Program-made: the position numbers and the translations under genes
The notes under the pieces: model-generated
Database searches by the model: none
Seen by the model: the letters and a program-made list of their open reading frames with translations, nothing else
Told to the model about the DNA's origin: nothing
Part shown: positions 11,164-21,869 of the stretch, in pieces
Numbering within the stretch: position 1 is the stretch's first letter
Layout: every line of letters begins with the position of its first letter
From: Strongylocentrotus purpuratus
Taxonomy: Eukaryota > Echinodermata > Echinoidea > Camarodonta > Strongylocentrotidae
Length of the DNA: 64,000 nucleotides
Assembly (NCBI RefSeq): GCF_000002235.5
Contig: NW_022145613.1
Location: 13,250,981 to 13,314,980, forward strand
Direction of reading: 5' to 3'

Positions 11164-13042
11164 AAGTTTCACATCTTACTTTATATATAAATGCTTTAAA
11201 AATTGTCTGAGTGATTCTTTTCCTTAATGTGTACGAGTATACATGTATACATACTCCATATCGATCTCAAATCCTGAATCATATCAGTTTCAGCACAAAA
11301 TTAAGTATAGTTAGGTACATATATGTCTTTCATCTTCCCTAATGCTCGACTATGAATATCACCTCAAGTGATTAACATCCAACATAAGGTTTTTCAAAAA
11401 AATAGCACAGACATTTCAAAACTGGTCATGTCCTATACGCACACAAAAGACAATTCTGCGTTGTGTGTACTGAGTTTCATATGAATCGATCAAACTACTT
11501 CCAATAGTTTGCTCACATACTTATTTTACACACTGCACATGCATTGAGTTTTATACTGTTATTATAATGCCTCATCAAAGATACCAAAACTATAAAATTG
11601 CTAAAACTTGGAAAGAATATGCTCCACAAGATTATTAAAACAAAATTGTATTCTTTGTGCAAAGCTTGGTTACCATGGAGGTACCTTAACAGACAGACAC
11701 AACAAATGTGTCTTGCACACCCTCGGGTCAATCGGTATACCAAGTTTTATTACAATTTGCAAAAAAATTGGAAAAAATTTGACCCAGTTTTTTACAATAG
11801 ACCAACAGAAAGACTCGCCTGCCCAACTGTATCCTTATTCCTTTATACACCCTTTCAAACTACAAAGTAGTTACAGGCAGCATATCTCTTGATGGTATAA
11901 CCTTGAACCGCAATACTTTGGCGTTGAGCTGATTCACGTTCATTGATTCAAATGATGCATGAAACCAACTGTTTTGCTGTCTTGTGATCATTTCTCTTTT
12001 TCGCTTGCATTATTTTAGTCACATTGATTGCATTAAACAAAAAATGAAGACTATTTACAATAAGATATTCTACAAATCTTTCTTCTGTCCATGTTGATTT
12101 TCAACAGGTTCCGAAGTATAGTCTTTTTCATGATCGACTGTCACCTCAGTTACATGCACAGTCACTAAAACCAAACACATTGTTGACTCATGGTTTGACC
12201 TCTTGGCTGTAAATTTTATAATTACTACCGTAACTTCTTCAAGGAATATAGGTTGCCAAATAGATACAAATTGAAATATCCACCATTTCCACATGAGCAA
12301 GCACTGATTTTATCACAAATTATGAATTGTATAAATCACATAGAGCTTTTATACACTGATGTCACAATTTGTCTTTTATATTCCTACATTTCTTCCATTT
12401 GTAAACTTGCCAACCTCTTATTGTAATACAATATACAAGTGCCAAGCATGGTGGCTAATCTAGCAACAATAACAATTTATTTCTGGTACATGTATATCAT
12501 GTGTTATGTGATTTTTTTTCTCCAGATAACCACATCCCCATGATCCCCAGGGACACTCTAGTATCAAGTTTGGTGGTATTTTGTCAAAGGGTCTCTGACA
12601 TATCAAGAATACATGCTCGTAATGCTAAGCCATGCAATCTTTTACCTCCGGACCACAAAATGTTAAGTTCCAACCAATCCTCAAGATAGCCTAAAAACAT
12701 GCCACATGGACAAATTAAATCGAGGCGATTAAGAGTCTTGCATGCAATCATGCAACAATGAACCTCATTTGACCTTTGACCTACTTATGTGACCTTCAAC
12801 TCCAGAATATCATGGAGGCCAATAAAGGGCATCTACCAATCAAGTATGGTTACAAACAGATGCAGGGTTGGAAAGTTAGCAACCCTAATTGATTTTTGCA
12901 GGTAAGATTTCACATTAGACTTCATTCAAATTTGTGTACAGTCACGGAGGATGGACGGAAGGATGCCATTTGGATCCCTTAGTCTCTGCTCGAAAAAAAG
13001 CAGTTCTCAAGTCAGACAATCCCAAATGTTCACTACAGAGGA
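11164..13042. other. Unassigned interior of the TTAA element
   Basis: No confident exon was found. Points seen: a TTTGACCTTTGACCT phrase near 12770 inside a block resembling a dispersed repeat (12540-12880), and an AATAAA on the minus strand near 12476, which could serve the gene ending at 13043. A minus-strand frame at 12074-12170 ends in HEKDYTSEPVENQHGQKKDL after a possible acceptor (GGTTTTAG), but it has no linked exon. Confidence 0.35.
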
Positions 13043-16000
13043 TTACATGGATTTCTCTAATCGGCCTAGTCTCCTGGCTAGGATCACATCAACTTGTGGT
13101 GGAGGAAATGGTGCAAGCCGGGGCCTTGTGTGTCTAGGGTCATCAGGGAGCAGAACAGCCTTCGAGAACAGTGGTCCTTGGTCCTGTTCTCTGCGTTCCA
13201 GTATCGCACCGATGAGTCCTTGTACATACATGTAGGGGTAGGTCTTGGGGACCTTCTCCTTCCGGGCCACGTAGTTGTTGGCACGCTTTGACCATACTGC
13301 AACATATCTGTATCATAAAATAAAAGAACATGCAAAATGTAACAAGTTGCATTATATGCACACTCATTCTTGTCAATTGGAAATGATTCATATCTCTTAA
13401 AGATAAACTTGAGTTCTGGTAAAAAAAGAAAATGAATTCTCACAGAATCTAACGAAACTTACACTGAATGTTCAAGATTACAAATAAATGTCATGTGCCA
13501 AACAATTTTGGAAGAAAATGTATACTGGCTGAGTAATGAGCATAGAAAGATAAGGAAATCAGGGTAGTACTAGCCCCGACAGGCCGACACCATGTGTGTT
13601 GTCCCATATACATCTTTCTGTGTAAGTGATTGTTATACTTTACCAAAACTCTGCCAAATTTATGATGATTTTGATGACTCCAGAACCTTGCATTACACAC
13701 CAAGTATATTATTACACTGAATCCAAGTCCGCATTTAGGGTCCAAAATCAGCAGCATGATTGACAAACCATCAGCTTACAGTCCGTCATCTACATAATTT
13801 AGATGTGCGTCGTGTACAGGGACAACTTCTTTAGATGACGTCATATTTTGGCGATTTAAAAGGGGCGTTCCCAGGAAGGACAATTAGATATTTAATAATT
13901 TCCCCAAAATTGATAAATTTCATGGGAAAGAACTGCCAATTCGGATTGCCCTGTCCAACTACACAGGGAAAACAAAAAATCATGTTTTTTTTTTTTACTC
14001 CACCCACTTTGGATTGCCTTGTCCATCTAAAAAAAAATGTACAAATAAAAATAGGAAAAACAAGAAAGAAAAGAAAACCTTTTTTTCTTTCTTTCTAATT
14101 TCCACTCACTTTGTATTGCCTTGTTCATCAATCTGGTCCGGCCTGTCCTTGTGTGCCATGTAGTCGATGACCGCAAGCAAATTCCTTGCCCGGTTTGCTG
14201 GGTAGCTGGATGGATAAGACAAACAATTGGTATTACCACTACCATGATGAATGAATAGTAAATGCTTTAGACAAATCTCAGACTCATTGGCCCGTAGTCA
14301 CAAAGGAGGTTTGTAGGAGGTTTGTACAAACCATGGTTTGACGATGGTTTACATCTATGGAATGCTGCTCGCATACCGTAAATTGTAAATTAACATTGTT
14401 AACAAGTATGGAGTTTACATTCCTTCTCCATCAGTTTACAAATGGCATTCCATAGATGTAAACCTTGGCCAAACCATGGTTTGTACAAACCTCCTTTGTG
14501 AATACGAGCCATTCACTTCAGTTCTGGATTTGTGTTGTAAATTATTGACTTTTAATTAAAGGTAGTTACATTTCCCTGCTACAACCACTCCAACTTGACT
14601 TAACATCAGGTACCGACACAAGTACGATACAAAGTCTGCTGTTTCAAGACTCTGCATGCATCCAAAAGTGATTTCAGCATTTATATAGATGTCATTCATA
14701 ATTTCTCATTAACTTTGCTATTTGCTTCAAAATATGATATTGTAACTGTAACCGTACTGTAATGATATGTTTCAACTTTTCCACAATCTTACTTCAAACA
14801 TACAAAATGATACTAAAAATACTTACTCAAAGGAATACCGCTTGGAAGCATACATCAGTATATGGTTGTGGAAACACTCGAGCATGCTGGTGTGCCTAAG
14901 GAATTATGAAAACAAAATAAAAACTGATATAAATGATAGGGCATTTCATTATTTTCATACCACAAAATCAATATTGAAAATCCCATGTCATACACATGAG
15001 CAAATAAGATGCATTATCTTGACCTGCTGATATGTCCCAATTTTATAGGTCATAACCGAAAAAGAGCTCAATCTTGCAAACATGTACGTAATGAACGCAT
15101 TCTCATTAAATTCCTCTCAATTTACAGAGCCTTTCGTACATGTATACAGAATCCTACCTGAAGCGAGCAAATCAGCAGAGTAGGCCAAGTTCTCCATGAA
15201 TTTGCGGTCAAAGGTGACTTGTACTATTCACCTGCTAATTCCCCTACTGCTGCTTGGAATTTCTTCGCTGGGGATGGATTGTGTTGTCTGTTCTTCATAT
15301 CTGTAAAAAGTGAAGAAACGAAAGTCATTCACAAAGTAAAAAACATTCAGATTTTAAATCACCAAAAGAAATTATTTTGAAGATGGCATTCTCTAATAAT
15401 TATCACAGCTAGCCAGATTTGGAATTTGCATGACTAATAACTGACGCATTGGTTCTCTGTCATGTATGTGAAGTTGAGACACTCTTTGGTAGAGATAAAT
15501 ATAGATGAGACAGTCACATCTCAAGCAAGCTATAGTATAACCTTGTCGACTTTTAAAAAGAGCAGGATGTTTACCCGGTTGACTAGCCCTGCACGTCATC
15601 ATTACAAAGAAAACTGCAGTTGTAACGAGGGACATTAAAGGTAGGGTCTATTACAAAGTTTTAGGAAATTTTGAAAATTGGGTGGATAGTGATTCTTTAC
15701 AATTTTGATATATTTGGATGCCCCTGTGGAAGTATTATAAGCACTAGAAAATTTAGCTCCTAAAACACTTCTGCTTTCGAAAAAAATTGAATATAAAAAT
15801 TTACCGGTGCTCCCGGTAAATTTTGATAAATTTAAAATAGCGCCTACGGTCGTACAACGGTAGCTGCTACCATAAAAATCCCGGAATATGTAGTTGTGAT
15901 ATATAATTTCAAAAAGGTAATAGCCAATCGGTCAATTGTAGCTTGTTGTATAGCTGAATTAATATATTGACCTTGAGAGAGAGTTATAGTATACCCCATA

Positions 16001-16643
16001 AAGAGATTATTATTTACAATTTCATCACTTTAGACTCGATTTCAACGCGACAACATTCACTGAATATTGTAGGATCGCATAGATCTATGCTTCCAATATT
16101 TTCATTTGAACCAAATTCATCCGGAGGTCTAGTGGAGCCAGACGTAGTCTCAGTGGAACAACCGACGATATAGAGACTGAAGCTTTCGGTCTACTGTAGA
16201 CCTGTCACCTAGATCTAGGCTAGACTATCAATATCATATGATTCATGAAATCTGAATTAAAAATCCAAGGCAAGAGATAACAAAACGTAATTTCTTAAAT
16301 TTGCCGATTCCATGCATCTAGTCTCTAGACTAGATCAAATTAAAACGGTAGGCCTACCCAATGCAGTGGGGCGTATATCATTTCAACTTACCTCTCAGTG
16401 AGCTGGCATGTCTATTGCATCCTCTAGACTCGGCAACGAGAAGGCCGCCTGCAGCTCGCGAAGTTTCTCCGCCGTACCCTGGCCTTGTTCACAGCCACTC
16501 CCGCGCCTCCTCTGGGCCGGATGGTCGAGCTGCCATTGCTTGTTTCTCTCCTTCCTCTTACCGTCTTACTTAGTCTTATTCCGATTTAGCGTAGCCTTAG
16601 CCTTGTCCTTAGGCTTAGCACTAGCTGAGTCCGAGTCGGCCAT
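13043..16643 (-). CDS. Spliced gene for unknown 167-residue basic protein (4 exons)
   Basis: Four minus-strand exons join in frame. Exon 1 is 16643-16570, starting MADSDSASAKPKDKAKAT; the donor is AA|GTAAGA. Exon 2 is 15300-15232, acceptor TTTTTACAG, reading YEEQTTQSIPSEEIP, donor AG|GTGAAT. Exon 3 is 14205-14110, acceptor CATCCAG, reading YPANRARNLLAVIDYMAHKD, donor AA|GTGAGT. Exon 4 is 13307-13043, acceptor GATACAG, containing YVAVWSKRANNYVARKEK and ending GRLEKSM-stop. Every junction leaves two bases to be completed by the next exon, giving Lys, Ser and Lys. The product is lysine-rich at its N-terminus, Ser/Glu-rich next, then mixed helical-looking sequence and a proline-rich stretch (APFPPPQ). 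I see no signal peptide, membrane segment or known catalytic motif, and I do not recognise the family. It lies wholly inside the 9.9-kb TTAA insertion, so it is either a captured host gene or a transposon accessory gene. Exon 2 is the least certain. Confidence 0.6.
13396..13725. mobile_element. TTAA miniature element, right end missing
   Basis: It begins TTAA|AGATAAACTTGAGTTC and then follows the complete element at 57200-57581 closely (TGAATGTTCAAGATTACAAA, CAGGGTAGTACTAG, CATACATCTTTCTGTG-type phrases) until about 13725, where similarity stops before the right terminus. It lies just upstream of exon 4 of the unknown gene, within its intron 3. Confidence 0.65.
13930..14135. repeat. Imperfect tandem copies of an exon-intron junction
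   Basis: The phrase CACTTTG(G/T)ATTGCCTTG(T)TCATC occurs at 14106 (the true exon 3 donor region) and again at 14003, with a weaker third copy at 13936 (CGGATTGCCCTGTCC). Each is followed by A/T-rich runs. The extra copies lack a GTGAGT donor, so they look like decayed duplicates of the end of exon 3. Confidence 0.5.
14288..14511. mobile_element. Palindromic miniature element in intron 2
   Basis: The ends TGGCCCGTAGTCACAAAGG and CCTTTGTGAATACGAGCCA are inverted repeats, and pairing continues inwards through GGTTTGTACAAACCATGGTT and CATCTATGGAATGC on both sides. The 224-bp unit is nearly a full foldback. The flanks give no clear target duplication. Confidence 0.7.
16393..16569 (-). other. Possible extension of, or alternative to, exon 1
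   Basis: Directly after the exon 1 donor the minus strand stays GC-rich. After one stop codon it is open in the same frame (KQWQLDHPAQRRRGSG ... KLRELQAAFSLPSLEDAIDM) up to a stop just before a strong donor, GAGAG|GTAAGT at 16392. A second ATG in another frame gives a 15-codon frame (MAARPSGPEEAREWL). This may be a longer 5' exon in some transcripts. Its phase does not fit exon 2, so I left it out of the main model. Confidence 0.3.
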
Positions 16644-16860
16644 CGTCCGTGACCTCGAGCTCCTTTTCCAATCTCGATCTCGTTATCGTATTTCAATCAA
16701 AGCTTGTCTGGACTGTAGCTGTCTATTTAGCGTTCGATCGGCGCCGGTGATAATCTGATATGAGCTCTGTGTGTTATACTTTACGTGAAAGCAGCGTATT
16801 GGAATTGATCAGCTGTACTGTATTACTAGCGCGCGGTCGGATACCCGCCTGCTAGCTACC

Positions 16861-17911
16861 TGGGGCTCGTTCCTAGAAACCAACGACAAGACAGTCATAA
16901 CTTTATCCGCCAACTACGGAGATGTCTCTGATCTTCCTAAACCGTTTCACGAAGAGCTTACTAGCTAGTATCTCGTGAGATCGATATTATCGGCGAGAAG
17001 AGGAGCCGAGAATTAGCCTTAGTCGCAATACCACCAGATTATTACAAAATTAATATTAGGGAAAATGCAATTATTTAAATGAATTAGAAATAAAAAAGAT
17101 TAAAAAGGATACCAAGAAATAAGAGATCCAATATACTTCCAAATTTGTGTAGATTAAACAATTGAAGTACTTGTAAAATATAATTGTGAGTTTTTCATTA
17201 CATGACCAGCAGTGAATCAGTTTTGTTGTTGAGATGGGCACCCCCCGAATATTTTCATTTGATAGTTTATAAAAATACACCCTTATATTATTCTTTGAAA
17301 AAATACGATGTAATAAAATTTGTGTTCAATGTTTTTGGCGTCAGCACAATATAAAAATTACAAAACTTCAATATTTCAAACGTTAAAACATATGTTTAAA
17401 CCATTCACTTTGCATAATTGAAAATAAAATTCATCTCTAAATTAATATGGGTCTGAAAACTAAAGAATACACTTCAAACTATGGCTTGCCTGCCGTGGCA
17501 AAATACATATCCCTTCGACGAGTTTACAATGTGGAAATAAAGGCGTATAATGAGTTTATTTAAGTGGGAAAATCCTTAAATACAAACATGGCATATTTTC
17601 ATTAGATTATCAAATACAAAAAACGATAATTCACTGTTTAAGTGAATGTGTAGAAAAATCATAGTTGGAGGATTTATTGTCCTTTTTTGCCAGCCATAGT
17701 CTACCCAATAAATGACATGTGATGGCGCTGCCCATCGACTAAATAGTTATGACAGAGATACGACGGTGTCAGAGGTGTCATAACTCCTTAGTCAGGATGT
17801 TGCCGTTGATCTTGGCAAAGAGGGCTTGGTGAAACACGTAGCGGACAAGTTGTTCACTAACGCTGATTTAGTCAAGAAGTTAGACTTATGACGGTTTGTA
17901 GGAACGGGCCC
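16861..17911. mobile_element. Possible inverted-repeat element upstream of the unknown gene
   Basis: GGGGCTCGTTCCTAGAAACC near 16862 pairs with inverted GGTTTGTAGGAACGGGCCCC near 17893-17912, and GTCATAACTT-like phrases follow on both inner sides. Target duplication is unclear. The interior is AT-rich with no gene. Confidence 0.4.
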
Positions 17912-18221
17912 CTGTAGTACTGTACGTACCAACGAACTCAAACACTCGTTGTAAATACGCTGGTTGTTAAATGACATAGAGGGAGCTAAACACGTAAATT
18001 CAAAAAATAAACCGTCGAAAGTCAAAAGTGATGTCCGGACGTCAAACACTTTTATATAATTTTTTGAAAGCAAATTGCACAACAATTAGAGCATTTGATT
18101 TGGAATTATTATCATCTCCCATGTTTTTTTCGATGATCTTTCATATGGTACTGAAATAAACCAAATTTGTTTTGGAGGGGCACTTTGGAAATTACCAATA
18201 CTCAACTAGATATCTATACCT

Positions 18222-19107
18222 TTAATAAGATTCGAAAACGGTACGAGGAATCGTCTTCCTTTCCGTATATTGTGATGAAACGCCGAAAAGTCCGCGCTTC
18301 GCGCCGGAGGAGAAAACTTCATTTAGACTAGTCGAGATCGCTACAACGAATTGTCTTCTCGCTCTAATAATTTAAGGGAACGTCAAAGCTTCCGCGCTTC
18401 GCGCGAGAGGGGAAAACTTAATTCAGATAAAATTAATAGGGCTTATTTAGAGTCGAAAACGGTACAACGAATCGTGTTCTTTCTCTAATAATATGAGGAA
18501 ACTTCGAAGCTTTCGCGCTTCGCGCGACAGGGGAAAACTGAATTCAAATGAATAGGGCTAATTAAGAGTCAAAAACGGTACGACGAATCATCTTCTTTCT
18601 CTAATAATTTATTGAAACGTCAAAGCTTCCGCGCTTCGCGCGGGAGGGGGAAGCTTCATTCAGATAAGGATTAAGAGTCGAGGACAGTACACCGAATCGT
18701 CTGCTTTTTCTCATAATTGAATGAAACGTCAAAGCTTCCGCGCTTCGCGCGGGAGGGGGAGAAACTGAATACAGACAAGGATTAAGAGTCGAGAACAGTA
18801 CACCGAATCGCCTGCTTTTTCTCATAATTTAATGAAACGTCAAAGCTTCCGCGCTTCGCGCGGGAGGGGGGGGGGGCTGGATTCAGACAAGGATAAACAG
18901 TCGAGAACGGTACAGCGAATCGTCTTCTTTTTTATTATAATTTAATGAAAGGTCAAAGCTTTCTTTTTTATTATAATTTAATGAAAGGTCAAAGCTTTCG
19001 CGCTTCGCGCGGGAGGGGGGGGAGGGAAAACTTCATTCAGCCAAGGATTAACAGTCGAAAACGGTACAATTACTCGTCTTCTTTTTCTAATAATTTAAGG
19101 AAACGTC
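18222..19107. repeat. ~110-bp tandem repeat array, right part
   Basis: This continues the array of 7380-8284 beyond the TTAA insertion. The phrase GCGCTTCGCG begins at 18631, 18740 and 18851, giving periods of 109 and 111 bp. The best units contain the perfect hairpin CCGCGC-TTC-GCGCGG followed by GGAGGGGG. The array is cut at AAACGTC by the solo LTR and resumes briefly at 21502. Confidence 0.85.
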
Positions 19108-19162
19108 TGTAACCCCCATAAAAATGGCAGTTACTAAAATCATATTTTGTTAATTATTCTTT

Positions 19163-19173
19163 TCCTATCTCTA

Positions 19174-19222
<49 letters not shown>

Positions 19223-19250
19223 TATCTCTCTCTCTCTCTCTCTCTCTTTG
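19163..19250 (+). repeat. (CT)n microsatellite
   Basis: A run of TCTATCTC and CTCTCT units. Confidence 0.9.
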
Positions 19251-19914
19251 TATACATTCATTTCATCACATACTTCTAAGAAACAAACTCTGCTTTGTGC
19301 TCCTTATGCAGTTTAGTGCAATATAGGTTTGTTCTCACCCAGATTATTTTCTTCTCCCAGTTTAAGAACTCTTGCTGGTAGATAGCTTATTTGCTAGAGC
19401 TTTGACCATCAATAACACTGGACACAGTGTTTGGGATTATATTGTCTCCCACAGAATTCGGTGCCCTTTCCCCTTTGTCTATTCCCTTTAATAGGACCCT
19501 CTTTACTTAAGTGGGGTTTGCAGGTAGATTGTGTCCCTTCAGGATGTTGCTACTGTTAATCTCTGTATTCAGGAGAAGTATAGTTTAAAGTGGTTGTACT
19601 AAGAAAAGGTGAGCTTTAAGACCATGCTGTAGAGAGCTGGCTTGGAGTATTGGGTTTGAGACAAAGGATGAGTCATTTTAGTTAAGGATGCAAGCTTGGT
19701 CCCATCACATGATGTTAGGTAACCAATAAGAAGTCTAGTTGGAAGGAAGGGTAATGTGGGTCTGGACAGTTTAATAAAACTTTGAAACTTTAAGTTTCCA
19801 GCTCATTCTCTGCCCAGCTGCCATTGCTTCGAACACTGCCCTGTATATATTCAATCTCCATGTTGGAGCATGTGCTACTAAATATATCTGTAGCCTCTAC
19901 CTGATTTTCTTCTT

Positions 19915-19916
<2 letters not shown>

Positions 19917-19954
<38 letters not shown>
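19917..19954. repeat. (AT)n microsatellite
   Basis: An uninterrupted alternating AT run of about 37 bp inside the solo LTR. A similar (TA)n run lies at 21008-21036. Confidence 0.9.
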
Positions 19955-19955
<1 letters not shown>

Positions 19956-21008
19956 AAACGTATATATCAACTTTACCTTCTTCAAGTTTCTCTAAGTTTT
20001 GAGAGAGTTTCCTGTATTATATTTGATTGGGCATGCCATCCAACTTCGACCTTTATGAGTTGCATGGTTATCATCCCAGTTCCTGATTTTATGTTGCAAG
20101 CAAGTGTTGGCTCTTTTACTAGGTAAGAACACTATATTTTGCTATGTATGTTTTCATTACTCTGTTGTATGAAGTGTGTGTATATCATGATGATATCTAT
20201 ATTTTGCTTGTATGACTCTGAGTGTAGTTTGAGACTGTAGCATACATTCTATAACTTTTTTATTCAGATGTGTGTTATACAAGATTGATTCTTTCTGCTG
20301 ATCAAACAATTCAGTTAAATGAGAAGAAAAGATTATTATGGGAGATTATTTTGCAGTTATTATACTGCATAGCATGCGAGCCCTAAAATAGCCCATGCTG
20401 AAAGATAATTGGCTTTTATTTAGGGTAATGGCAACTCGTGCTAGAGGTCATTGAACTCTCACTAAATTTGGTGGTTTGAGATACTTGGTTGTAGATAATA
20501 TTTACTAACCTTATCTACTGATGTACTGGTAATGTGTATTTGCTGTTCATTATGGTTATGCGCAGCGTGGAGCATTATTTTGCATATTCAATTGCTGGAC
20601 TTTTCCATTAATTGTAAAAGTCAAATGTTATTTTGGCAAATTCTAAATCAAGCGATATGGTCAGGTCAATCAGATAGATCGAGCTATCTATCTGTGGCAT
20701 CCCTATCGCATTCATTATAGCTCATAATGATATGAATGAAAACTCTACTGAACAGTTGGTGCATTATGCTTTCTTCATTGCATGCAATTATTGTGATGTA
20801 TACGTATTTTATTTATATTTACTAACGTGGGATAAGTACTATTTTGAAAAGGATTGTATCGTGTTAATCGTGAATTAAACTAAGTTATAAGTATAACTGA
20901 GTAAATTAAGTTGACAGAATCGCATTGATTCTTCCAAAGTTAATTAGATAAATCAAGAGGCAAACTCTCATTCTTTTCTTAATTTAATCTATCGAGGGAC
21001 GAGCTTGT

Positions 21009-21041
<33 letters not shown>

Positions 21042-21869
21042 TTATCTTTCCCTCTGTTAAGGAATGTTTTATTAGAAGAGTTCTGTTTATTATGCTCTTT
21101 TACTAGGCGGATCTTTTACTAGGGTCTTTTAATTGATGAAATTCATCAAGCTTCAAGCTATCGTTCAACTTGTTCCTGTGTTCTGCGTGCTGCGACGTCC
21201 TCTTCAACGACAAAGAGTCGCCGGATATATTGATCAACCGCGTATCGCGAGCGAGTTCATGAACATTTAATAATTTGGTTACTTTAATATTTAGATAATA
21301 GTCGGTTTAGTTATAAGTTATAATACCTTATAATGTTATAGTTGTAAGTTGTGGAAGTTTTGTTTATTTCAATGTTTACTTGATTTGCAGTTGTTATTGA
21401 CAACGAGCTAATAAAGGCATTGCCAGGTTATTTTGTTAAAACGTAACCTCAAGTGTAATTTCTTTATTTATGGCCTGGGAAATTGTGACATTCGGGTTAC
21501 ACGTCTAAGCTTACGCGCTTCGCGCGAAAGGCCCATCACCCACATCCCCCTAATGAGCGCGCTTTTAAGTGATTCTCTTGCTCACTACCGCTCCTCCCTA
21601 AAATAAGATCCTAAAGAATTTAATTATCAGAATGGGGGTCACACCCTTTTTGAATAAGCCTACATTAAAATATATAGCTATGATGCTGACTAAATTGAAA
21701 AACAATTTAGCCTTCGGCCCCAGGTTTATAGGGTTGAATTTGTAGATATTGGACATTTAATTTTGTCGGTAATTGGTGGCTAGTTTTGTCGGTAATCGTT
21801 GGCCTACACCCCCCCCCCCCCCCCCCCCCCCCCCACTGAAAAAGGTCTAGCGACGCCCCTGGGTCGGGA

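Larger units (their letters stand above)
8289..18221. mobile_element. 9.9-kb insertion with TTAA target duplication, gene-bearing
   Basis: The ~110-bp array is interrupted exactly at TTAA, which is duplicated at 8285-8288 and 18222-18225. Removing the insert restores a normal array unit (...AGGGCTTAATAAGATTCGAAAACGG... split between the two sides). The insert starts AGGAATAGTTGAGTGTTGG and ends CCAATACTCAACTAGATATC then TATACCT, so its ends are imperfect inverted repeats with an offset. TTAA duplication is characteristic of piggyBac and Kolobok transposons; an AGG terminus fits Kolobok better. No transposase could be read. Contents: a LINE 3' scrap, an inverted-repeat unit at 9015-10090, smaller elements, and a spliced four-exon gene (13043-16643). 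It could be a TTAA transposon that captured a gene, or one carrying its own accessory gene. Confidence 0.7.
19108..21501. mobile_element. Solo LTR of an LTR retrotransposon (fossil)
   Basis: The insert starts TGTAACCC and ends GGGTTACA, the short inverted TG...CA termini of an LTR. The target CGTC (or ACGTC) is present on both sides, and joining the flanks restores an array unit. At about 2.4 kb this is long for a single LTR. No internal gag or pol region and no second LTR were seen, so a solo LTR left by recombination is the simplest reading. AATAAA-type signals and (CT)n and (TA)n tracts lie inside. A Ty3/gypsy-like origin is guessed from the 4-5-bp duplication only. It is younger than the array it interrupts. 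Confidence 0.6.
6707..21861. mobile_element. Large composite hAT-like element (nest of insertions)
   Basis: The left end begins CAGGGGCGTCGCC and the right end closes with CGACGCCCCTG, an 11-bp terminal inverted repeat. Identical 8-bp copies of GGTCGGGA lie at 6699-6706 and 21862-21869, the length expected of hAT insertion. Next to the ends are G/C homopolymers and phrases such as TGTCGGTAA, present inversely on both sides. The body is a ~110-bp repeat array (7380-8284 plus 18222-19107). A 9.9-kb TTAA element and a 2.4-kb solo LTR were inserted into that array. Subtracting both leaves about 2.8 kb of original non-autonomous element. No hAT transposase is visible. Seen directly: the ends, the duplication and the nesting. 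Inferred: family hAT. Confidence 0.8.
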
